The notes beneath the pieces were generated by a model that searched no databases, was not told the origin of the DNA, and was given only the letters and a program-made list of their open reading frames with translations. From Streptosporangiaceae bacterium (GTDB lineage: Bacteria; Actinomycetota; Actinomycetes; Streptosporangiales; Streptosporangiaceae), in assembly GCA_030043395.1 (NCBI GenBank), contig JASHXW010000544.1, positions 1-6,055 of the forward strand: 6,055 nucleotides of DNA, read 5' to 3'. Shown here piece after piece: positions 1 to 4,925 of the stretch; the first letter of the stretch is position 1, and the number at the start of each line of letters is the position of its first letter. Position numbers and translations under genes: made by a program.

Positions 1-175
1 CCGGCGCCTTCGCGCGCTGCATCGCGGCGAGGATCTGGGCTGGCGTACGGTGCGGCAGCGACGGCGGCGCCGCGCTCGCCAGCACAGTTCCGGTGAGCAC
101 GGCAGCGACGACGATCAGCGCCCCGAGCGGCGCGAGCCATCGGTGCCTGCGGCTGAAGCGGCGCACCCGAACCAT
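1..175 (-). CDS. Secreted LolA-like (DUF2092-type) protein, N-terminal fragment
   Basis: Only the first 58 codons are present; the gene continues past the left edge. The ATG at 175-173 has a GAGG Shine-Dalgarno site 6 nt upstream (182-185). Residues 1-12 are strongly basic (RVRRFSRRHR). A hydrophobic segment follows at about 13-32, then a likely signal-peptidase site near LASA-A at 33-36, so the protein is exported. The mature start, with its SLPHRTPAQILAAMQ stretch, resembles actinobacterial secreted proteins annotated as outer-membrane lipoprotein carrier LolA-like or DUF2092. Those usually read 'LPxRTxAxLLxxVQ' just after the signal peptide. In that family the fold is a half-barrel that binds lipid, and a role in actinobacteria is poorly defined. 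There is no lipobox Cys, so it is probably released or membrane-tethered by other means. It lies 210 bp downstream of the DMFase-like gene on the same strand. The export signal is clear; the family call rests on a short motif. Confidence 0.6.
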   Translation of the reverse strand, partial: MVRVRRFSRRHRWLAPLGALIVVAAVLTGTVLASAAPPSLPHRTPAQILAAMQRAKAP

Positions 176-313
176 CGTCTACCTCTCGGTGCTTAGAGCC
201 CCAATCGGATCTTCCGGCAGCTAGCCGGCACGATCGGTGGCACATCGCAGCCGCCGGATGGCCAGACAGCCAGCCACCCGGAGTATACCCAGCGTCTAGC
301 GAGCATGGCTGTG

Positions 314-358
314 GCGTCACGGGCTGCGGCGTCACGGGCTGCGGCGTCATGGGCCGCG
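314..358. repeat. Three tandem 15-bp units
   Basis: The unit GCGTCACGGGCTGCG occurs twice exactly (314-328 and 329-343), then once with two changes (344-358). A degenerate fourth copy may precede it at 299-313 (about 9 of 15 matches). The array lies just after the stop of the DMFase-like gene, between it and the LolA-like gene. Each unit is five codons long, so a short plus-strand reading frame crosses it, but nothing else suggests that frame is coding. It may be a simple slippage-prone repeat or part of a transcript end. Confidence 0.85.
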
Positions 359-385
359 GCGCGCGGACCGACAGCGTGGGCAGGC

Positions 386-1978
386 TTACAGGATGATTGG
401 CGGCCACAGGTTGTGGCCAGCGGTCAACGGATCGCCGGCCCACTCGTGCATGGCGTCCAGGTTGTCGTGCGCCGGGTACTTGTGCGCGGCGGGGCCGCCA
501 GCGAACGCGTGCAGCACGTTCCGCGTCACCGTCTTGGTGAAGCGCTCGGCTTCCTTGGTCAGGCCCCAGCCGTACAGCGGCGGAGCGAACGCCTCCACCC
601 AGCGCATCGTGCCGACGTTGAAGACGCCAGCGCCGCTGCGGTGGGTGTAGTACGCCATGTCGTGGTAGCTGTTGACGCCCAGGCAGGTCACCGGTGAGTG
701 GGCGAGGATCTGGATCGGCCGCTCGACCGGGTACATGGGGTTGACCCGGTCGTACTCGATCCCCACCAGCGACCGGAAGCTGGTGCCCTTGTGCACGCCG
801 GTGCCCTGGTACACCCAGGCGTCCGGAGTCGCCACGACGAAATCGGCGACGGTCGGGAAACCCTCGTACAGCGTCCCGATCACCGAAGACTCAGGATCGG
901 GGTCGGGCGGGTCCCTGAAGTTGTTGGTGACCAGCCGGTTGTCCTTGCCGTACATGGGATCTTCCATGTAGCTGGTCTTGTAGCAGACGACCTCGCGGTT
1001 CGGGCCGAGCCTGGACGGCTGCAGCCGGATCCGCCGGTACATGCAGTTCGCGCCGAGGAAGGCCAGGTTCGTGCCCTTGTCCCTGGCGGCGGTGACGTAC
1101 GCGCGCTCCTCCGGGGTCCAGTACTCGTCGTGCCCGGGCGAGATGAAAGCGATGGCGCCGTCAAGCACGTGCGGCTCGGTCGCGACGTCGATGCTCGACA
1201 GGTACGCAAGCGGCAGGCCCATCCGCTCGGCCAGGTTGATCAGCTTGCGCTCATAGACCATGAAGAGGGTCGCGCCCTCCTTGTCGTAGGGCCGGTCCAG
1301 GCTGACCACGAGCGCGCGGTCGTTGTAGCTGCCGTCCGCTCCGAGGTAAAGGTCGTAGCCGCCCCACTGGTTATATGCCTGCCAGGTGGAGGCGGCGTTC
1401 TTCATCACGACCTTGCCGTCGGTCTTGCCCGACCGGATTGTCAGCGGGATGTAGCGCTGCGCACCGGAATGGGCGTCGAGCCGGAACAGGTAGGAGCCCT
1501 CGGGCCAGTCGTGGGTCTGGACGGTCAGCGATGCGCCCCAGTCCGTCGCCACGGTGTTGGTCGCATGGTCGAGCGTCGACGCGCCCTGCCGGCGGCCGCG
1601 GATCGCGCCGGAGTGCCATACCTCGCGAGCAAGGTCGCCACCGTACCACCCGATCCGGAACGCCTTGACCGCGAACTCCCGCGAGGTGGTGGACACGTAC
1701 AGGTCGACCGGAGTGCCGGCCATCACGCTGGCCCGGCTCGCGTAGCCCATGATCGCGTCAGGCGCGCCAAGGTGGGTGATGCCCCAGCCCCTGGTGCCCG
1801 GCAGCTTGTTCTCGGAGACGATCGACCACTGCGGCCGCAGTTTCAGGTTCCGGGCGCTGACGGTCGGCGAGGCGCTTCCCGCGCACCCAGCCAGGCTGCC
1901 CGCGACCGCCGAGATCCCGGCCGCCGCGGCAGTGGTGCCCAGGAACTGCCGCCTGGACGGGTTGCCTGGTTCGGTCAT
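386..1978 (-). CDS. Tat-exported lipoprotein, N,N-dimethylformamidase large-subunit family
   Basis: This 530-residue protein starts with a twin-arginine signal (S8-R-R-Q-F-L-G) and a lipobox L29-A-G-C32, so it should be exported folded and lipid-anchored at C32. Residues about 88-182 look like a beta-sandwich domain typical of the family (VDLYVST, FRIGWYGG, WPEGSYLFRL). The rest is the DMFase catalytic-type domain: AYNQWGG at 201-207, VSLDRPY at 225-231, PGHDEYW at 281-287, and LAFLGANCMYRRIR at 305-318. Characterised DMFase hydrolyses dimethylformamide to dimethylamine and formate with a two-Tyr, one-carboxylate iron centre. Here E285, H283, N311 and tyrosines such as Y202 are candidate counterparts, by inference from motif position. 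The true substrate is unknown, and no small-subunit gene is visible. The start is fixed because an in-frame TGA lies two codons upstream of the ATG. The Shine-Dalgarno match is weak. The gene lies 75 bp after ctaB, so co-transcription is likely. Confidence 0.85.
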   Translation of the reverse strand: MTEPGNPSRRQFLGTTAAAAGISAVAGSLAGCAGSASPTVSARNLKLRPQWSIVSENKLPGTRGWGITHLGAPDAIMGYASRASVMAGTPVDLYVSTTSREFAVKAFRIGWYGGDLAREVWHSGAIRGRRQGASTLDHATNTVATDWGASLTVQTHDWPEGSYLFRLDAHSGAQRYIPLTIRSGKTDGKVVMKNAASTWQAYNQWGGYDLYLGADGSYNDRALVVSLDRPYDKEGATLFMVYERKLINLAERMGLPLAYLSSIDVATEPHVLDGAIAFISPGHDEYWTPEERAYVTAARDKGTNLAFLGANCMYRRIRLQPSRLGPNREVVCYKTSYMEDPMYGKDNRLVTNNFRDPPDPDPESSVIGTLYEGFPTVADFVVATPDAWVYQGTGVHKGTSFRSLVGIEYDRVNPMYPVERPIQILAHSPVTCLGVNSYHDMAYYTHRSGAGVFNVGTMRWVEAFAPPLYGWGLTKEAERFTKTVTRNVLHAFAGGPAAHKYPAHDNLDAMHEWAGDPLTAGHNLWPPIIL

Positions 1979-2053
1979 GTCTCAAGCATGCCGCATCCGC
2001 TCGGCCCCCGGTGCGCGGAGGCGCAATCGACACCTTGAGCGCTGCGCTGGCTT

Positions 2054-3046
2054 TTACACCCTGCCCCACGGCACCAGCGCAGTGACCGCCACGGCAGCGA
2101 AAAGCAGGGTCAGGTACGCGATCGACTGATGGAACAACCGCATCGGCGCGGTCGCCTGGCCGCCTGCCACCTGACTGTTCAGCCGGTGCGCGCCGACCAG
2201 GAACCAGGCGCCGAGTCCGGCCGCGAGCGCCCCGTAGAGCCAGCCGGACCACCAGGTCAGCAGCAGCGATGTCGCGACCATCACCCAGCTGTAGAGGACG
2301 ATCTTGCGCACCACGGCAGCGGGAGACGCGACGACCGGCAGCATCGGGACCTCGGCCGCGGCGTAGTCGTCCTTGAACTTCATCGCCAGCGCCCAGAAAT
2401 GCGGCGGGGTCCAGAAGAAGACGACCGCGAAGAGCACCAGAGCTGGCCAGCCGACCCGGCCGGTGACCGCGGCCCACCCGACGAGCACGGGAAAGCAGCC
2501 GGCCGCCCCGCCGATCACGATGTTGGACGGGCTTCGCCGCTTCAGGCCCAGGGTGTAGACGAACACGTAGAACGCGATCGCCGCATCGGCCAGACCCGCC
2601 GACAGCCAGTTGGCTTGCGTGCCGAGCAGGACCGTCGCCCCGATGCCGAGGATGATCGCCCAGGCAAGCGCCTCCGAGGGCCGGATAGCCGCGCTCTTGC
2701 CGCGGGACGCCACTAGCGGGCGACGCGACGTTCGCCGCATGACGGCATCGATGTCCCGGTCGATCACGCAGTTCACGGTATTGGCGCAGCCTGCGGCCAG
2801 GGCGCCGCCGGCCAGCGTGACGACGATGAGCAGTGGCGACGGGATGCCGCGGGCCGCGAGAAACATGGATGGCAGCGTGGTGACGAGCAGCAGCTCGATG
2901 ATCCGCGGCTTGGTCAGGGCAAAGAGTGCCCTGGCCACCGTCCTGACGTTGCGCCGCGGCAGCTGGCCGCCGGATTCCCCCGGCTCGCCCGCAGGATCCC
3001 CAGCCGATGCCGGCTGCCCGGGCAGCACCGACGTCACCTGGCTCAC
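2054..3046 (-). CDS. ctaB: Protoheme IX farnesyltransferase (heme o synthase)
   Basis: CtaB is a polytopic inner-membrane prenyltransferase that adds a farnesyl group to heme b, giving heme O for cytochrome oxidases (and heme A through CtaA). The GTG start at 3046 gives 330 residues, a normal length. It is chosen over a longer frame opening at 3109 because AGGAGG (3053-3058) sits 6 nt upstream. The first 36 residues are a variable cytoplasmic tail, and [17 protein letters not shown] at about 43-59 opens the membrane domain. The Asp-rich prenyl-diphosphate/Mg site is N92-x3-D96-x3-D100, followed by M103RRTSRRPL. Other family signatures are [20 protein letters not shown] at 164-183, [11 protein letters not shown] at 212-222 and [14 protein letters not shown] at 226-239. 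About nine hydrophobic segments run through the protein, ending [11 protein letters not shown]. The transketolase and ctaA genes often found near actinobacterial ctaB are not in the window; a glycosyltransferase lies upstream and a DMFase-like gene downstream. Confidence 0.97.
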   Translation of the reverse strand: MSQVTSVLPGQPASAGDPAGEPGESGGQLPRRNVRTVARALFALTKPRIIELLLVTTLPSMFLAARGIPSPLLIVVTLAGGALAAGCANTVNCVIDRDIDAVMRRTSRRPLVASRGKSAAIRPSEALAWAIILGIGATVLLGTQANWLSAGLADAAIAFYVFVYTLGLKRRSPSNIVIGGAAGCFPVLVGWAAVTGRVGWPALVLFAVVFFWTPPHFWALAMKFKDDYAAAEVPMLPVVASPAAVVRKIVLYSWVMVATSLLLTWWSGWLYGALAAGLGAWFLVGAHRLNSQVAGGQATAPMRLFHQSIAYLTLLFAAVAVTALVPWGRV

Positions 3047-3052
3047 TGCCTG

Positions 3053-3058
3053 CCTCCT
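3053..3058 (-). promoter_or_regulatory. Ribosome binding site of ctaB
   Basis: A perfect AGGAGG on the minus strand lies 6 nt before the GTG at 3046-3044. It decides the start and removes the 21-residue N-terminal extension that the open frame would otherwise allow. Confidence 0.85.
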
Positions 3059-3108
3059 ACGCTCTGCCCAGGCCACATGCCTGCGCCGGCCCCGAGGAAC
3101 CGCACACA

Positions 3109-3125
3109 CGTTAGCCGGCCTAACG
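3109..3125. promoter_or_regulatory. 17-bp dyad upstream of ctaB, operator candidate
   Basis: CGTTAG (3109-3114) and CTAACG (3120-3125) are a perfect inverted repeat around a 5-bp centre, CCGGC. The dyad ends 62 bp before the ctaB start codon, where a repressor or activator site could lie. The half-sites resemble part of the IdeR/DtxR iron box, but the spacer is 5 bp rather than 1 bp, so it is not a normal iron box. A binding role is inferred only. Confidence 0.4.
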
Positions 3126-3138
3126 ACCAGCTGCTGTA

Positions 3139-3210
3139 CCTAGCCCCCACCGGACTCGCTTGCACCCGCAGCGGACTCCCGCCTAGCCCCGTACCGGAGT
3201 CGCGTGCACC
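3139..3210. repeat. Imperfect 28/29-bp direct repeat between the glycosyltransferase gene and ctaB
   Basis: Copy 1 (3139-3166) and copy 2 (3182-3210) both begin CCTAGCCCC and share the core ACCGGA[C/G]TCGC[T/G]TGCACC. They agree at about 25 of 29 aligned positions, with one indel. Start-to-start spacing is 43 bp. Weaker CGGACTCCC (3172) and CGGACCCGA (3221) segments suggest the duplicated unit continues beyond each copy. The array fills most of the 190-bp gap. Confidence 0.75.
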
Positions 3211-3236
3211 GAGCCCGCGCCGGACCCGACGAGGCG

Positions 3237-4334
3237 TCAGAGCAGGATCGTCTCCAGGGCCTGGCGAAGCTGGTCCTCCCACTCGGCAAGCGACCTAGTC
3301 GGGCCAGGCGGGAGCGGTTTGCACCGGTCCAGCCAGGACAGCGCCGCCCTGGTGACATCCGCGGGGCGCTTGGAAGTCACGGCGGCGTTACCGAGCTGGA
3401 GCTCGTGCTGCAGGTTGTCCCTGCCGTGCCCCTGGATCAGGTCAACCAGGAGCAGCGGCCGGCCGACAGTACGCGCCTCGGTGCAGGTCGAGCCAGGGCT
3501 GGTAATCACAAGATCGGCCGCGGCCATGAGCTCGGGCATCCTGTCGGTGAAGCCGAAGACCTGAATCCGCGGCCTGATCTCGGCCACCTTCTTGAGCCTG
3601 TGCTCGAGCCTGGAGTTATAGCCAGCGACTGCCAGGACACTCAGGCCGGCTGACGCGAGCGCATCGGCGATGTCCGCCAGCGGCCCTAGCCCTCGGCTGC
3701 CTGCGATCAGCATGACGCAGCGGTCCTTCTCGCCGATGCGGAGCCCGATGCGCGCCGCTCGCTGGGTCGGGGCGCGGAAGAACGCGGCTCGTACCGGCGG
3801 ATGGATGACCCAGACGCGTGCATCGGGCTGGAATCGCTGGACCAGTGGCTCAGCAGCCACGGAAGGCACCAGGTACAGGTCGACCCGTGGGTGGATCCAC
3901 AGCCGGTGCGGCGAGGCATCGGAACAGAACACGACATGGCGCATCGACGGGTAGCGCGCCGCAACTGCACTGACCGCCGAAGCCCCGGTTGCGCTGAATG
4001 AAACGGTGAGCTCGGCCGGATGCCGGTCGAGGTGGTCGCGCAATCGCGAAACCAGGCTGGACCGTCCGGCGATGTCGGCCTGCAGCGCAATTCGGTTACC
4101 TGTGCGAAGCGCGGCATAATGGTATGCGTCGTACAATCCCGGAACGGCCAGCATTGTGCGTGCAGTGGAATCTATCGCCGTTCGTACTCGCTGTTCGGCC
4201 ATCCACCGCGCGTCGAGCGTATGGGTACTCCAGCCAAGCGCTTCCAGCGTCGTGGCGCACGCCGCCGCCGAGGTCAGGGTGCCGGTCCTCATCGAGCCTG
4301 GCACGAGCAGTGCCCGGCGCCGTGGCGGTCCCAC
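3237..4334 (-). CDS. GT-B fold glycosyltransferase, GT28/MGDG-synthase-like
   Basis: A 365-residue protein with the two-domain organisation of GT-B enzymes related to processive diacylglycerol glycosyltransferases and MurG. The GTG start at 4334 has GGGAG 5 nt upstream (4340-4344). The N-terminal half (1-180) holds ALLVPGSMRTGTLTSAAA (8-25) and the HVVFCSDASPHRLWIHPRVDLYLVPS stretch (133-158), typical of the acceptor-side domain. The C-terminal half holds MLIAGSRGLGP (208-218), VAGYNSRLEHRL (236-247), IQVFGFTDRMPELMAAADLVIT (257-278) and PGSTCTEA (280-287) with E286, then LLLVDLIQGHGRDN (294-307). These match the nucleotide-sugar-binding half of GT28 proteins. The usual N-terminal GxGH loop is not seen; the equivalent region reads GSMRTGT. 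No signal peptide or membrane helix is obvious, which suggests a cytoplasmic peripheral enzyme. Sugar and acceptor cannot be told from the sequence. It diverges from the protease gene and lies 190 bp upstream of ctaB. Confidence 0.75.
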   Translation of the reverse strand: MGPPRRRALLVPGSMRTGTLTSAAACATTLEALGWSTHTLDARWMAEQRVRTAIDSTARTMLAVPGLYDAYHYAALRTGNRIALQADIAGRSSLVSRLRDHLDRHPAELTVSFSATGASAVSAVAARYPSMRHVVFCSDASPHRLWIHPRVDLYLVPSVAAEPLVQRFQPDARVWVIHPPVRAAFFRAPTQRAARIGLRIGEKDRCVMLIAGSRGLGPLADIADALASAGLSVLAVAGYNSRLEHRLKKVAEIRPRIQVFGFTDRMPELMAAADLVITSPGSTCTEARTVGRPLLLVDLIQGHGRDNLQHELQLGNAAVTSKRPADVTRAALSWLDRCKPLPPGPTRSLAEWEDQLRQALETILL

Positions 4335-4380
4335 GCGGACTCCCTTCTCCCCTGGCGCCGATTAGTCAGCGACTGGCTGC

Positions 4381-4409
4381 ATGATTACTTGCGCATGCAC
4401 GATAACCAA
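4381..4409 (-). promoter_or_regulatory. Candidate promoter of the glycosyltransferase gene
   Basis: On the minus strand, TTGGTT (4409-4404) and AATCAT (4386-4381) are separated by 17 bp and lie in an AT-richer pocket. Transcription would start near 4374, giving a leader of about 40 nt before the GTG at 4334. The -35 match is poor (3 of 6) and the -10 match moderate (4 of 6), so this is tentative. Confidence 0.25.
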
Positions 4410-4447
4410 AAGTGACGCCACATCCGGCATACATCCGCACTTAGCGG

Positions 4448-4475
4448 AAGGCATCTATGACCCAAATGATGCCTT
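4448..4475. promoter_or_regulatory. Operator-like dyad AAGGCATC-N12-GATGCCTT
   Basis: Two perfect 8-bp arms (4448-4455 and 4468-4475) are separated by 12 bp. Half-site centres are 20 bp apart, about two helical turns, which suits a dimeric regulator. It lies about 115 bp upstream of the glycosyltransferase start in the AT-rich part of the divergent region. The regulator is not identifiable from the sequence. Confidence 0.45.
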
Positions 4476-4627
4476 GAACTACTTATGTGTCCTGCCCTGT
4501 GGGGGCATGTTCCTCAGCTCGGTGGCCGCTTGGCATGTGCAGTGCACGCAGATCGCTGCTCACTCCCGCCTCAATTGACGGGAGCATGGCGACATTAGCC
4601 CCGCAGATAACGGGCATCCAGATACCG

Positions 4628-4657
4628 GGCAGGCGGGCCTGCCTCGAGCGCTCGAGG
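4628..4657. repeat. Two back-to-back palindromes
   Basis: GGCAGGC-GG-GCCTGCC (4628-4643) and the perfect 16-bp palindrome CCTCGAGCGCTCGAGG (4642-4657) abut and share two bases. No T-run follows on either strand, so a classical intrinsic terminator is not supported. A protein-binding site or a compact RNA element is possible. Confidence 0.6.
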
Positions 4658-4789
4658 TCGGACTGCGCTGCTCGCATAGTGCTGCACGGGCTGTCACAAG
4701 AGCGCGAACCAGGGAAAACTCGGCAACGAAGCCGATCCTCAGCCGGCCTTCAGCTAGCTTGCAGGCTGCGATGGTTGGGTGGTTGCTGC

Positions 4790-4809
4790 GGTCCGAGATG
4801 ACTCGGGCC
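4790..4809 (+). promoter_or_regulatory. Hairpin with 8-bp stem and ATGA loop
   Basis: GGTCCGAG (4790-4797) pairs with CTCGGGCC (4802-4809) through seven Watson-Crick pairs and one G-T pair, across a 4-nt loop. Its 3' arm (CGGGCC, 4804-4809) can instead pair with GGCCCG at 4819-4824, the start of the next hairpin. It would form only if the protease transcript starts upstream of 4790. Confidence 0.4.
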
Positions 4810-4818
4810 AGGCCTACA

Positions 4819-4860
4819 GGCCCGGGCTGTCATGCTAGCCGCAGGCGGACAGCCCGGGCC
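4819..4860. repeat. Long hairpin with a perfect 13-bp stem
   Basis: GGCCCGGGCTGTC (4819-4831) and GACAGCCCGGGCC (4848-4860) are exact inverted repeats around a 16-nt loop. The loop contains a small TGC/GCA inner stem. This is the strongest secondary structure in the window. It lies 65 bp before the protease start codon. No T-run follows on either strand, although actinobacterial terminators can lack one. It may be a leader element of the protease mRNA, a terminator of an unseen transcript, or a DNA-level site. Confidence 0.6.
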
Positions 4861-4896
4861 GTAGGGACGGATCGGACCAGGGGCGGGCCGGGCAGG

Positions 4897-4920
4897 TACG
4901 CTGGCCCCGGGCGAAGGTGG
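4897..4920 (+). promoter_or_regulatory. Possible -10 element and ribosome binding site of the protease gene
   Basis: TACGCT (4897-4902) fits the loose TANNNT -10 pattern and would give a leader of about 17 nt. No good -35 is seen; the best is TCGGAC at 4872, 19 bp upstream. GGTGG (4916-4920), preceded by AA, lies 5 nt before the ATG at 4926 and acts as the Shine-Dalgarno site. Two in-frame GTG codons at 4917 and 4920 are possible alternative starts. Confidence 0.3.
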
Positions 4921-4925
4921 TGTCA

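Larger units (their letters stand above)
4335..4925. other. Gene-free divergent intergenic region of about 590 bp, rich in inverted repeats
   Basis: No convincing coding sequence is seen here on either strand. The short open frames lack good ribosome sites and recognisable protein motifs. The segment at about 4380-4500 is clearly AT-richer than the flanking genes. Besides the elements listed separately, smaller dyads are TCCGC/GCGGA (4434-4448), GTGCA-G-TGCAC (4537-4547), CTCCCG/CGGGAG around TCAATTGA (4563-4584), and TCGGC/GCCGA (4720-4735). The heptamer ACATCCG is repeated at 4420 and 4431, 11 bp apart. The region must carry promoters for the glycosyltransferase and the protease, and may hold an unannotated small RNA or leader. 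Confidence 0.7.

Noticed and set aside
698..2038. A 446-codon open frame on the plus strand
   Set aside because: It lies opposite the DMFase-like gene, its translation is Arg/Val/Gly-rich low-complexity sequence without family motifs, and such frames are expected antisense to high-GC genes.
1981..2048. Hairpin terminator between ctaB and the DMFase-like gene
   Set aside because: CTCAAG/CTTGAG arms are 47 nt apart and AGCGC-T-GCGCT has a 1-nt loop, so neither makes a plausible terminator.
1758..2477. A 239-codon minus-strand frame overlapping both ctaB and the DMFase-like gene
   Set aside because: It spans the junction of two well-supported genes in another frame and shows no recognisable protein features.
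3047..3109. A 21-residue N-terminal extension of CtaB from a GTG at 3109
   Set aside because: The downstream GTG at 3046 has a perfect AGGAGG at 6 nt, and the extension would cross the dyad and Shine-Dalgarno site.
3109..3125. IdeR/DtxR iron box upstream of ctaB
   Set aside because: The half-sites are similar, but the spacing between GTTAG and CTAAC is 5 bp instead of 1 bp, and the outer arms do not match.
4483..4677. Small minus-strand open frame of 64 codons in the intergenic region
   Set aside because: There is no clear ribosome binding site or known motif, and it spans several palindromes. A real peptide cannot be excluded but is not supported.
4819..4860. Classical Rho-independent terminator
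   Set aside because: The stem is strong but no T-run follows on either strand, and no gene ends nearby.
4700..4925. A cyclic di-AMP (ydaO-type) or cobalamin riboswitch in the protease leader
   Set aside because: The conserved sequence blocks I remember for these families are not present; only generic GC-rich pairing is seen.
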